Below are positions 16,201 through 23,336 of a stretch of 32,024 nt of DNA, piece by piece. A program made the translations under genes and the position numbers. Below the pieces are notes generated by a model. The model made no database searches and was not told the DNA's origin. It saw nothing but the letters and a program-made list of their open reading frames with translations. The number at the start of each line of letters is the position of its first letter. Positions within the stretch are counted from its first letter, which is position 1. This DNA is from CAZMVU01 sp964569295. Its GTDB lineage: Bacteria; Hydrogenedentota; Hydrogenedentia; Hydrogenedentales; JAGMZX01. Where the stretch lies: NCBI GenBank assembly GCA_964569295.1, contig CAZMVU010000032.1, positions 1 through 32,024 of the forward strand, read 5' to 3'.

Positions 16201-16906
16201 CCTGGGCGATGCGGACACAATCGAGACGCTCGTGTTCCTGAGCAACCTCGTGAATGAAAGCGCGGGCGGCTTGACCATCCTCGACTCGGACCCGGACAAT
16301 TACACCTATCCGAATCCGCAGGCGGCCCTCGGGCCGGACGGCGATGCCGATGGTGATGGCTTCACGAACCGTGCGGAGTTCGAGGCCTTTGGTCAGTCTG
16401 AGCTTGGTGGCGCCGACGAAGTGGCGGCAGCCGCGTATGTCGAGGCGGTCCTTGATCCGTCGATTACACCCAGTGCTGAAGGCGAAGGTGAAGGCGAAGG
16501 CGAAGGCGAGGGTGAAGGCGAAGGCGAGGGTGAGCCCGAAGGCGGGGGCGAAGGCGAGGGCGAAGGTGAAGGCGACATCTGCGAAGATGAGTGGCACACC
16601 GCCGACCAGGATCAGGACAACGCGATCAATCTGACGGAGCTACTCCGGGTGATCCAGTTCTTCAACAGCGGTGGCTTCCAGTGTGCTGACACGCCGGACG
16701 CCACGGAAGATGGCTTCATGCCCGGCGAGGGCGATGCCCACGATTGTTGTCCCCATGACAGCGATTACAACGGCGACGGACCGGACTGGCGGATTGACCT
16801 GACGGAGCTGCTCCGCGTGATCCAGTTCTTCAACAGCGGTGGCTATACCTATTGCCCGGCTGACGAGACGGAAGACGGCTTCTGCCCCGGAGCACCGGTA
16901 CGGTAA
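13280..16906 (+). CDS. giant secreted protein: Ig-like, CHRD, Glu-Gly linkers, tandem dockerin-like C-terminus
   Basis: 1208 residues. A signal peptide (residues 1-25, ending GTAAAQ) implies export. Then: an acidic N-terminal domain (26-340) with EF-hand-like loops at 81-93 (DVDNSGNDIDEDD) and 312-326 (DGDLNGDGTTNQD); two Ig-like domains (about 345-435 and 440-540); a CHRD domain (552-662) ending NPDGDIRGQYC; a beta-rich DUF11-like domain (663-768); an EG linker (770-789); a helical domain (790-1065) with another calcium-type loop DGDADGDGFTN near 1019; a second EG linker (1067-1099); and two copies of a Ca2+-loop plus LTELLRVIQFFNSGG (about 1109-1132 and 1160-1188). The last resembles dockerin repeats and may anchor the protein outside the cell. 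GTG 13280 follows gaggt. Very acidic; function unknown; adhesion or surface structure is inference. A strong terminator follows. Confidence 0.85.
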   Translation: MKHQAFHQATWLITVVALALAGTAAAQCFQSQNDFDFRFASLPQVLARILEDPSTGVDLWADGSPPIWQKVPGQVGPGFTDVDNSGNDIDEDDQFAMLAAILDGDESVVGSLDPADVTAIRDAYAANRAFIQTTEITIQNVRAEALGQSVNETVTTGGTLKITIFGETIEEDIPSLWSANSGSDALLQEADEQLEPLILDLGAAYMTIGDDDGLYYFQAFVSQLTLAAIENLVPALLDDLKRSSTTMGSKSTYTVPCGDISDIDETIKITDPISTNVEVFVDNNDICNAIQGFINNFSCSAGTCMAGLLAADGDLNGDGTTNQDSYFMAEDRTAWLEAESITNPPIELSQQPQNHVAQVGVPIDLNVGTSGGQDGGSIEYKWEKVDAESLNPTSGILSDTDNYYKDYPFADAAGFYTVTVCDDLWTRRSRPVRVEVNNTSFAIFSQPQNAVVPAGNDHTFEVIVVGGVPPAPTYQWNTGPSPDDLSPIDGATDRTYTLTELVDEGPNDNMYFQVDIVGNSASGSETLQSQAAQLLVMFDDEEEGEAPDEIITCEVELTSDKVQPEASGSDKIGTATFYTNVENPGLRVKILHNVENPTSAGIYEGANNDTGSTIVDFGTVSGNVIDYTFEPMELFEFSNAEKAYIQVNSDANPDGDIRGQYCDMGGAGEASRTILGNTVTIQVMPSVATDDWVVEEQVPDGLSVSNLTGPNAQWDEPGQTITWSDTSDTDETLGYQLTGTEGEYTVDGAAAFDGVDAFITGDVTVTLVSGEGEGEGEGEGEGEGEGEGDSPPQLPDPLDMCAVMDNLVGAVNNPDLEPLVALLGEDVITLIGAFSCDIADMNGGAPPEEPEGEAEGEDPLADLPPGNGIPDGRFEFGVISELYNNADLYTDLASGTLPEQVEAGVEAASVPMAMDANFTKLTELVGDPMILGLIYQFINEELVDAGEDPLTADQEEQIEQLLYDLMAVLAGYWTLGDADTIETLVFLSNLVNESAGGLTILDSDPDNYTYPNPQAALGPDGDADGDGFTNRAEFEAFGQSELGGADEVAAAAYVEAVLDPSITPSAEGEGEGEGEGEGEGEGEGEPEGGGEGEGEGEGDICEDEWHTADQDQDNAINLTELLRVIQFFNSGGFQCADTPDATEDGFMPGEGDAHDCCPHDSDYNGDGPDWRIDLTELLRVIQFFNSGGYTYCPADETEDGFCPGAPVR
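15587..15646 (+). repeat. in-gene hexanucleotide repeat encoding Glu-Gly linker 1
   Basis: Ten tandem ggcgaa/ggcgag/ggtgaa hexamers encode (Gly-Glu)9-Gly-Asp at residues 770-789. Synonymous third-base differences (ggc/ggt, gaa/gag) alternate in blocks, suggesting expansion by duplication of 12-18-bp blocks. It separates the DUF11-like domain from the helical domain. Confidence 0.9.
16478..16576 (+). repeat. in-gene hexanucleotide repeat encoding Glu-Gly linker 2
   Basis: About 16 hexamers of the same kind encode a Glu-Gly run at residues 1067-1099, interrupted once by Pro (gagcccgaa) and once by Gly-Gly (ggcgggggc). It separates the helical domain from the C-terminal dockerin-like pair. Confidence 0.9.
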
Positions 16907-16929
16907 CCATCCAGTAATCCCGTAGCATA

Positions 16930-16970
16930 CGGGGTGGCCGGACACCAGGTCCGGTCACCCCGTTTTTTTT
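16930..16970 (+). terminator. strong intrinsic terminator after the surface protein gene
   Basis: A 14-bp stem, cggggtggccggac (16930-16943) with gtccggtcaccccg (16949-16962), has one G-U pair, a 5-base loop and eight Ts (16963-16970). It lies 24 bases after the stop and closes the surface protein transcript. Confidence 0.93.
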
Positions 16971-17128
16971 CTAGTGCCGCGACATCGAATCGATACATGT
17001 GTATCCCGCAGAAACACCTGGAAATCTGGGCTAATAGAGGGAACACCGGGCGCAGCACCGGCACGCAGTTCCGGGCACCGGGCTCTTATCGCCGGTCTTC
17101 GTTCGCAAACGCGCGCACGCAGTGCATC

Positions 17129-17641
17129 TCAGCCGTCTGCCGCACGGATGCGTTCGATGATCGCCGTAGTCGACTTGTTCGGGTCGCCGCCGATAAGCGC
17201 AATGCAACCGCCGTTCGCCTGAACCACCTGCCGCTCTTCTTCATGAATGCCTCCGCGCAGATGCCGCAGGCCCTTGGCGTATACCTCGGGCTGAAGCGTG
17301 CGCAGGATATGCGCGCAGTCCGTTTCGTCAAACGTGGTCACGTAATCGACGCACGACACCACGGAAAGCACCGCTACCCGCTGCTCCTCGGGCATCAGGG
17401 GGTGTCCCGGGCCTTTGAGCGCACGCACCGAGCGATCGCTGTTGACGCCGATCATGAAAATATCACCGAGCCGGGCGGCCTTCAGAAAAAACTCGATGTG
17501 ACCCGCGTGCAGAATCTCAAAGCGGCCATTTGTCCACACCACCGTGCGGCCATGGCTGCGCTCACGTGCGACGATCGCCGCCAACTCGTCGAGCGTCTTC
17601 TCTTTGTGTGCGCGGTTTCCGGCAAACAAGCTGTCGCTCAT
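17129..17641 (-). CDS. cytidylyltransferase-like sugar nucleotidyltransferase (HldE C-terminal / RfaE2 type)
   Basis: 170 residues. The core resembles the adenylyltransferase half of HldE, which activates D-glycero-beta-D-manno-heptose 1-phosphate to ADP-heptose. Motifs: WTNGRFEILHAGH (residues 36-48, with the HxGH nucleotide-binding motif), GVNSDRSVRALKGPG, YAKG, and the C-terminal STTAIIERIR. The usual TNGCFD is TNGRFE here (Arg40, Glu42), and the middle GGDY is replaced by GLRHLRGG, so the substrate may differ from heptose phosphate. It is the last gene of the nucleotide-sugar operon: ATG 17641 overlaps the rmd stop by four bases (ATGA). No heptose kinase or isomerase is adjacent. Confidence 0.85.
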   Translation of the reverse strand: MSDSLFAGNRAHKEKTLDELAAIVARERSHGRTVVWTNGRFEILHAGHIEFFLKAARLGDIFMIGVNSDRSVRALKGPGHPLMPEEQRVAVLSVVSCVDYVTTFDETDCAHILRTLQPEVYAKGLRHLRGGIHEEERQVVQANGGCIALIGGDPNKSTTAIIERIRAADG

Positions 17642-18591
17642 GATGCATCTCCCTGGGCGCCGGGGGCGTGGCCGGTTTCCCTGCGCGCATCATCCAGCAA
17701 ATCCGCCAGCAGCGTATCGAATGCGGTGGCCGGTTCCCAGCCGGTATCGGCCGAGAGTCGTGCGTGGCTACCGCGGACTTCAGGCGTGTCCACAGGGCGC
17801 ATGCGCGCCGGATCTTCTTCAACGTCAACCGGCGTGCCGGCCTGCGCGATAAGACGGTCGAGGGCATCGCGGATACACACCGCATTGCCCGAACATACGT
17901 TATACGCCGCGCCTGACGCGCCATCGCGGGCGGCGGATTCATACGCACGCACCACATCACGCACATGAAGAAAATCGCGCCGCGCAGCGAGATTCCCTAC
18001 ACGCACAACCGGGGGCGCGTCGCCCCGCTCGATGGCCGCGATCTGGTGTGCGAACCCGGGCAGCACGAAGCCGGCGGGTTGCCCCGGCCCCGAATGGTTG
18101 AACGGGCGCATCCGGACGATGTCGAGCGCGAAGGCATGGTGCATGAAGGCACAGTAGTGATCGGCCGCAGCCTTTGAAATGCCATAGGGGGCCGCGGGCT
18201 CCAACGGATGTTCCTCGGTTATCGGCAGGTGCTGCGGCAGGCCATAAGCAGCGGCGCTGCCAATGTTGATGAAGCGCGCGCCGGGGCATACCGCTTGCAT
18301 CTGCGTGAGCAGGTTCACCGTGCCCTCGAGGTTTACCTGGAAGGCGCGGTTGGGTGAGGCGTTGGCCTCCGGCTCGAGGGCTACCCCGGCGAGATGAAAG
18401 ACGTGGGTCACGGGCCCCGCCTGGGCAAATAGGCCGGACACCTGCGCCACGTCGCGAATGTCGCAGCGCAATGTCCCCGGCTCACCCGCCAGCGAGGCGC
18501 GCACGACATCCCAACCGGTGGCGCGAAGGTGGCCCGTGAGGTGGCCGCCCACGAAGCCCTCCGCCCCCGTGATGAGCGCGCGCCGGCTCAT
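17638..18591 (-). CDS. rmd: GDP-6-deoxy-D-mannose reductase
   Basis: 317-residue extended SDR. RMD reduces GDP-4-keto-6-deoxy-D-mannose, made by the upstream gmd product, to GDP-D-rhamnose in the cytosol. Seen in sequence: the Rossmann motif ITGAEGFVGGHL at the N-terminus, GSAAAYG, catalytic APYGISKAAAD (Tyr-x3-Lys), and the family block RPFNHSGPGQPAGFVLPGFAHQIA, followed by VGNLAARRDFLHVRDVVRAY. That last block distinguishes RMD from the GDP-L-fucose synthase (Fcl) branch; canonical RDFTDVRDV is RDFLHVRDV here. ATG 18591 overlaps the gmd stop by four bases, and its own stop overlaps the next gene's ATG in the same way, so the three genes are translationally coupled. Confidence 0.9.
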   Translation of the reverse strand: MSRRALITGAEGFVGGHLTGHLRATGWDVVRASLAGEPGTLRCDIRDVAQVSGLFAQAGPVTHVFHLAGVALEPEANASPNRAFQVNLEGTVNLLTQMQAVCPGARFINIGSAAAYGLPQHLPITEEHPLEPAAPYGISKAAADHYCAFMHHAFALDIVRMRPFNHSGPGQPAGFVLPGFAHQIAAIERGDAPPVVRVGNLAARRDFLHVRDVVRAYESAARDGASGAAYNVCSGNAVCIRDALDRLIAQAGTPVDVEEDPARMRPVDTPEVRGSHARLSADTGWEPATAFDTLLADLLDDARRETGHAPGAQGDAS

Positions 18592-19604
18592 ATGATGGGC
18601 CGGCCTTCCTGCTCCTCACACATCTGTGCTTCCACCCGTGCGAGGTCGGCATCGACCATCTTTTCGATAAGCTGAGCGAAGGAAACCGCCGGCTGCCAAC
18701 CCAGTTGCTTCTTCGCTTTCGAGCAGTCGCCGAGCAGCGTGTGCACCTCCGCGGGACGGTAGAACCGCGGGTCCACCTTCACATATCTTTCATAGTCCAG
18801 CCCAAGGTGAGCAAAGGCGACCTCGCACATCTCACGCACCGTATGGTCCTGTTCGCTGGATATGACAAAGTCGTCCGGCACATCCTGCTGGAGCATGAGC
18901 CACATCGCGTGCACGTAGTCGCCCGCATACCCCCAATCGCGTTTGGCATCGAGATTACCCAGGCGCAGTTCGTCTTGCAGCCCAAGCTTGATCCGCGCCA
19001 CGCCGTCCGTCACCTTGCGGGTCACGAATTCGAGGCCGCGCCGCGGCGATTCGTGGTTGAAAAGAATGCCCGAAACCGCAAACAGGTCATAGCTCTCGCG
19101 GTAGTTCACGGTGATCCAGTGGCCGTAGACCTTGGCCACACCATAGGGACTGCGCGGGTAGAAGGGGGTGGTCTCGCGCTGCGGCGTTTCGCGCACATGG
19201 CCGAACATTTCGCTCGATGAAGCCTGGTAGAAGCGAATAGCGGGATCCACCATGCGGATAGCCTCGAGCACACGCATCACGCCCAGCGCCGTTACATCGC
19301 CGGTGAGCAGCGGCTGCTTCCAGGACGTGGGCACGAAGGACTGGGCTGCGAGATTGTAGACCTCGTGGGGCCGTATGTCTTTCATCGTCTCGATACACGA
19401 CACCTGATCGGTAAGGTCGGCCTGGTGCAGGTGCAGCCTGTCCTGAATGTGGCGGATGCGGTTAAACCCGAGGGTGCTCGAGCGCCGCACCATGCCGTGG
19501 ACTTCGTAGCCTTTCTCGAGCAGCAACTCGGCGAGGTATGAGCCGTCCTGCCCGGTGACCCCGGTGATCAGCGCCCGCCGCGTACCTTTGTTTTCGCTGG
19601 CCAT
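18588..19604 (-). CDS. gmd: GDP-mannose 4,6-dehydratase
   Basis: 338-residue extended SDR that converts GDP-D-mannose to GDP-4-keto-6-deoxy-D-mannose with bound NADP. Marks: ALITGVTGQDGSYLAELLLEKGYEVHG, the VRRSS and NLAAQSFVPTSW segments, the catalytic SSSEMFG (Ser, Glu) and SPYGVAKVYGHW (Tyr-x3-Lys), plus NHESPRRGLEFVTRK and LGNLDAKRDWGYAGDYV, both highly typical of GMD. ATG 19604 with GGAAAG upstream is preferred; ATG 19634 adds ten residues. The start lies inside the 3' end of the epimerase gene and the stop overlaps rmd. With rmd next and no fcl, the product is expected to be GDP-D-rhamnose, not GDP-L-fucose. Confidence 0.95.
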   Translation of the reverse strand: MASENKGTRRALITGVTGQDGSYLAELLLEKGYEVHGMVRRSSTLGFNRIRHIQDRLHLHQADLTDQVSCIETMKDIRPHEVYNLAAQSFVPTSWKQPLLTGDVTALGVMRVLEAIRMVDPAIRFYQASSSEMFGHVRETPQRETTPFYPRSPYGVAKVYGHWITVNYRESYDLFAVSGILFNHESPRRGLEFVTRKVTDGVARIKLGLQDELRLGNLDAKRDWGYAGDYVHAMWLMLQQDVPDDFVISSEQDHTVREMCEVAFAHLGLDYERYVKVDPRFYRPAEVHTLLGDCSKAKKQLGWQPAVSFAQLIEKMVDADLARVEAQMCEEQEGRPII

Positions 19605-20563
19605 CGTGTGCTTTCCATCTCTTTGCAATACCATGCGACAAAACGCCGCACGCCTTCGTCCATGTCAATCGTTGGATTATAGCCGAGCAGTTCCTGCGCA
19701 TGGCGGATATCCGCATAGGTAACGCGCACATCCCCGGGTTGCTCCGGATGCCGCTCGATATTCGCCGGTTTCCCGGCGTGCTTCTCGATAATGCCAATCA
19801 GGTCGCGCAGGGCGGTGGTGTGGTGTTCACCAAGGTTGAATATCTCATAGCCGAAGGGCAGGTCCACACACCGCACCACACCATCCAGAATATCATCGAT
19901 GTACGTGTAGTCGCGCTGCATCGAGCCGTCACCGAACATCGGCACCGGCTGGCCTTCAAAGATGGCCTTCGTGAACTTGTGAATCGCCATGTCCGGCCGT
20001 TGGCGCGGCCCGTACACCGTAAAAAACCGCAGCATGGTCACGTTGATTCCATAGAGGTGATGATATACATGGGCTTGCAACTCGTTCATGCGTTTCGTGG
20101 CGGCATAGGGACTCACGGGATGCATGACCGGGTTGGTCTCGCGGAACGGGGTCTCGGTGCTGCCGCCATAGACCGACGAACTCGAGGCAAACACCAAGTG
20201 CGACACGGGGTAGTCGCGGCAGGCATCGAGGATGTGTTGCCCACCGATAACGTTCACCCGGTGGTAAAGGTTCGGGTCTTGGATCGACGGGCGAACGCCT
20301 GCGCGCGCCGCGAGGTGCACCACGACGTCCGGCCGCACCCGCGCGAACACCGTTCGCAAGGCGTCCTCATCGCAGATATCCGCCTCGGCCAGGGTGAAAT
20401 GCCCGTGATCGCGGATACCTGCGAGGTTCTGGCGTTTGATCGCGGGGTCGTAATACGTGTTGAAGTTGTCCAGGCCAGTCACCGCGTCGCCCCGCGCGAG
20501 CAGCGCCTCGGTGAGGTGCGACCCGATGAACCCAGCCGCGCCGGTTACCAGAACCTGTTTCAT
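19568..20563 (-). CDS. NAD-dependent epimerase, UDP-glucuronate 4-epimerase-like
   Basis: 331-residue extended SDR. It has the Rossmann motif VTGAAGFIGSHLTEALL, then GLDNFNTYYDPAIKRQN and LAARAGVRPSIQDPNLY, which are typical of UDP-glucuronate 4-epimerases (Gla/Cap1J/LspL group) and relatives, the serine-rich SSSSVYGG, and the catalytic SPYAATKRMNE (Tyr-x3-Lys). These enzymes interconvert UDP-glucuronate and UDP-galacturonate for capsule or LPS; UDP-glucose/galactose epimerases are less likely. ATG 20563 follows GGAGGAG. It is the first gene of the four-gene operon and overlaps the gmd start by 37 bases. Exact substrate is inferred from motif resemblance only. Confidence 0.85.
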   Translation of the reverse strand: MKQVLVTGAAGFIGSHLTEALLARGDAVTGLDNFNTYYDPAIKRQNLAGIRDHGHFTLAEADICDEDALRTVFARVRPDVVVHLAARAGVRPSIQDPNLYHRVNVIGGQHILDACRDYPVSHLVFASSSSVYGGSTETPFRETNPVMHPVSPYAATKRMNELQAHVYHHLYGINVTMLRFFTVYGPRQRPDMAIHKFTKAIFEGQPVPMFGDGSMQRDYTYIDDILDGVVRCVDLPFGYEIFNLGEHHTTALRDLIGIIEKHAGKPANIERHPEQPGDVRVTYADIRHAQELLGYNPTIDMDEGVRRFVAWYCKEMESTRWPAKTKVRGGR

Positions 20564-20625
20564 GCCGTGTTGTCTCCTCCGCAAAAAAACATGCCGTCCC
20601 CGACCGCAAATCGAGATGCCGCAAG

Positions 20626-20652
20626 TCTATAGCATCCCCCGCAGACGTGCAA
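20626..20652 (-). promoter_or_regulatory. weak promoter candidate for the nucleotide-sugar operon
   Basis: On the minus strand TTGCAC (20652-20647) and TATAGA (20631-20626) are separated by 15 bases, about 65 bases upstream of the epimerase start. Spacing is short and each box is imperfect. It is the best candidate in the 220-base gap between galK and the epimerase gene. Confidence 0.25.
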
Positions 20653-20766
20653 GCGCCCCCGAGACCGGCAGCGCGGCCAACGCGGGCCCGCAAGCTGCAA
20701 CACGAAGCGCACGCGCAAAGCCACGGTTTCGCGGCGCGAGGAACGTGCAACATAACTCAGCCGATC

Positions 20767-20782
20767 GGGGGGCTTCCCCCCC
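20767..20782 (-). terminator. GC hairpin right after galK
   Basis: gggggg (20767-20772) and ccccccc (20776-20782) form a 6-bp stem with a 3-base loop starting one base beyond the galK stop. There is no T-run on the minus strand, so termination would be weak or factor-assisted. Confidence 0.35.
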
Positions 20783-20783
20783 A

Positions 20784-21950
20784 CTAGAGCGCCAGTGCCC
20801 CGGCGCCGTCCGCCGGGGCGGATATAATAAGCGCGCCTTCGCGTCCGGTGGCTTCGTAGTAACGGTGCATGAGCTCTTGGCCAAACCGTTCCGCACGGCC
20901 GCTCTCGACGAGATTGATCGTGCAGCCGCCGAATCCGGCGCCGGTCATCCGGGCGCCGTAGCACCCCCGGATGCTGCGCGCGATCCGGGTCATCGCGTCG
21001 AGTTCGCCGCTGGTCACTTCGTAGTCCGCGCGCAGACTGTGGTCCGAGCTGTTCATGAGTTCCCCCACCCGCTTGGGATTGCCGTCTTGTAACGCGCCGC
21101 ACGCGTCGCGGGTGCGGATGTTTTCCGTGATGACATGCCGCGCACGCCGATAGACCGTGTTGTCCATGTTGCCTTTCACAGACTCGAGGGCTTCCAGGCT
21201 GAAATCGCGCAACTGGCTGCCGTCTTTTCCGGCGGCATTGAGCGCGGCCACGGCCTGTTGGCATTGCTCCACGCGTTCATTGTATTTCGAGGCGGTAAGC
21301 CCCCGGGACACGCCTGTATTGGCGATGACGAAGAGCGCGCCCGGGAAGGCCACGGGCACCAGATCATAGTGCAAGGTGCGGCAATCGAGAAACAGCGCAT
21401 GGCCGGCGCGGCCCAGGCGCGAGATAAACTGGTCCATGATGCCGGAGCTCAGTCCCAGGAAATCATTCTCGACGCGCTGGCCCAGCCTCGGGCCGTCGGC
21501 GTCGTGCAGACGGAAACCGCCGAGTTCCTCAAAGAGTTCGAGAGCGGCCATTTCGAGTGCAGCGGAGCTGCTCAACCCACAGCCGATGGGCACATCGCCC
21601 GCGATAAGAATATCTGCGCCGGTAAGTGGCTGGTCCAGCTTGGCCAGTTCCTCGGCCACGCCGATCACATAATCGAGCCAGGGCGCGTCGGGCTGGCGTT
21701 CCCGGTTTTCGAGGCGCGCTTCCGCCGTGGCATCGAGGTTGAACGCGTAGGCGCGCAGGGTGCGGTCCGAACGCCGCCGCGCGAGGATAACGGTCTCCTG
21801 CTCGAGGGCCATGGGCAGCACAAAACCGCCGTTGTAGTCTGTGTGTTCGCCGATGATGTTCACACGCCCCGGCGCCCGCACCCCCTTCTCTGGCGGGCCA
21901 TCGAAATGCGCCTCGAAGGCGCGGCGGGCTTCCGCTATGTTTACACTCAT
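20784..21950 (-). CDS. galK: galactokinase
   Basis: 388-residue GHMP kinase that phosphorylates alpha-D-galactose at C1 with ATP, the first step of the Leloir pathway. All family motifs are visible: the galactokinase signature GRVNIIGEHTDYNGGFVLP near the N-terminus, the ATP-binding loop PIGCGLSSSAALE, the catalytic-Asp region SSGIMDQFISRLG, LDCRTL, and the C-terminal GARMTGAGFGGCTINL. Length is normal. ATG 21950 has AGGAG upstream. It lies 33 bases downstream of the ABC ATPase gene and is probably co-transcribed from the promoter near 23170. galT is not present and the epimerase gene next door is not clearly galE, so the remainder of the pathway is encoded elsewhere. Confidence 0.95.
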   Translation of the reverse strand: MSVNIAEARRAFEAHFDGPPEKGVRAPGRVNIIGEHTDYNGGFVLPMALEQETVILARRRSDRTLRAYAFNLDATAEARLENRERQPDAPWLDYVIGVAEELAKLDQPLTGADILIAGDVPIGCGLSSSAALEMAALELFEELGGFRLHDADGPRLGQRVENDFLGLSSGIMDQFISRLGRAGHALFLDCRTLHYDLVPVAFPGALFVIANTGVSRGLTASKYNERVEQCQQAVAALNAAGKDGSQLRDFSLEALESVKGNMDNTVYRRARHVITENIRTRDACGALQDGNPKRVGELMNSSDHSLRADYEVTSGELDAMTRIARSIRGCYGARMTGAGFGGCTINLVESGRAERFGQELMHRYYEATGREGALIISAPADGAGALAL

Positions 21951-21983
21951 GGGGAGTCACTCCTTCCGACGGGCCAAACCCGC

Positions 21984-23090
21984 TCAGACCAGGGTCTTTT
22001 CCGTTTCCGGGTCAAAAAAGTGCACGTTGTCCACGTCCACGTCGATAATGTGCGCCTTGTTCACCGCCGGCTCGGAATCCGCCTTGATGCGTGCCGTAAT
22101 CGCTTGGCCGTCGAGGTCAAGGTAGAGGTAGGTCTCGCTGCCCATGGGCTCGACAACCTCGACAATCGCCTCGATGCTCCGGCCTTCCTTCACTTCTTGT
22201 TCCGGGTTTTCGAGCATGTACTCCGGCCGGATGCCACATGTAACCGCTTTGCCAACATAGTCCCGTAGCTTGTCCGACTTGTCCCCGGGCAACTGCAGCT
22301 TCACAATGCCCGACTTATCGAGAAAGCGCACACGCCCATTTTCCGCCTCAATGCGCCCCTCAATCATGTTCATCGGCGGACTGCCGATAAAACCCGCCAC
22401 GAACCGGTTCACGGGCCGGTGATACAGATCCAGTGGACTCGCCACCTGCTGGATAAGCCCATCGAGCATGACCACAATGCGATCGCCCATGGTCATCGCC
22501 TCGATCTGGTCATGGGTCACGTAGATCATGGTGGATTGCAGGCGCGTGTGCAGTTTCGAGATTTCCGCGCGCATCTGTACGCGTAGCTTTGCATCGAGGT
22601 TCGAGAGGGGTTCGTCGAAAAGGAAGACCTTCGGGTTGCGCACGATAGCCCGCCCCACCGCAACACGCTGGCGCTGCCCGCCCGACAGCGCCTTCGGTTT
22701 GCGTTCGAGCAATTCCATAATCCCGAGGATCTCCGCCGCCTCATGCACCCGCGTGCGAATTACATCTTTCGAATACTTGCGCAAGAGGAGGCCAAAGGCC
22801 ATGTTCTTGAACACCGTCATGTGTGGATACAAGGCGTAGTTCTGAAACACCATCGCGATATCCCGGTTCTTCGGGGGGACATCGTTGACCAGGCGGTCGC
22901 CAATGTAGATTTCGCCGCTCGTGATTTCTTCGAGGCCGGCGATCATGCGAAGTGTGGTCGACTTTCCGCAGCCTGAAGGGCCCACCAGCACCACGAATTC
23001 CTTGTCTTCGATGGTGAGGTTGGCATTGGTCACCGCAGTGACATTGCCCGGGAAAACCTTGCGTACGTTTTTCAACTCAACCCTTGCCAT
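21984..23090 (-). CDS. sugar ABC transporter ATP-binding protein (MsmK/UgpC/MalK type)
   Basis: 368 residues. This is the cytosolic ATPase that powers carbohydrate or glycerol-phosphate importers of the CUT1 family. Walker A GPSGCGKST lies at residues 37-45, the Q-loop at MVFQNYALYPHM, the signature LSGGQRQRVAVGRAIVRNPKV, Walker B FLFDEPLSNLDAKLR, and the switch histidine in YVTHDQIEAMTMGDR. The C-terminal ~130 residues form the regulatory TOBE region (MNMIEGRIEAENG). ATG 23090 follows GGAGGATG. No permease or binding protein is adjacent, which is common for MsmK-like ATPases shared by several importers. The galactokinase gene follows 33 bases on. Confidence 0.95.
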   Translation of the reverse strand: MARVELKNVRKVFPGNVTAVTNANLTIEDKEFVVLVGPSGCGKSTTLRMIAGLEEITSGEIYIGDRLVNDVPPKNRDIAMVFQNYALYPHMTVFKNMAFGLLLRKYSKDVIRTRVHEAAEILGIMELLERKPKALSGGQRQRVAVGRAIVRNPKVFLFDEPLSNLDAKLRVQMRAEISKLHTRLQSTMIYVTHDQIEAMTMGDRIVVMLDGLIQQVASPLDLYHRPVNRFVAGFIGSPPMNMIEGRIEAENGRVRFLDKSGIVKLQLPGDKSDKLRDYVGKAVTCGIRPEYMLENPEQEVKEGRSIEAIVEVVEPMGSETYLYLDLDGQAITARIKADSEPAVNKAHIIDVDVDNVHFFDPETEKTLV

Positions 23091-23169
23091 GAACGGATCA
23101 TCCTCCGTGTGTGGTGCACGCGCCCCGTGCATCCGGCGCGCTTCCCGGCAGCGCCCGCATTAGGGCGGC

Positions 23170-23199
23170 ATCTTATCGGGGCAGACAAAGTGGCGTCAA
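23170..23199 (-). promoter_or_regulatory. sigma-70-type promoter for the ABC ATPase-galK operon
   Basis: Minus strand TTGACG (23199-23194), 18-base spacer, TAAGAT (23175-23170): five of six and four of six matches to consensus. It lies about 80 bases upstream of the ATPase start, in a 246-base intergenic gap that otherwise shows no gene. Confidence 0.45.
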
Positions 23200-23336
23200 T
23201 ATGCCATGCGGCCCAAGGCCTACGAACACCGTGCAATCACGGACCGCTGCGCCAATGACTATAGGCGCGGCCAGAATAGCCGTTTTTGCGCGTTCAGCCC
23301 AATTGGGGTTTTCCCAGGGCTTGTTGGGTATCGCGC

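Noticed and set aside
15659..16597. 312-codon minus-strand frame opposite the surface protein (alternating Phe/Ala run)
   Set aside because: The run is the complement of the Glu-Gly hexamers; no independent support.
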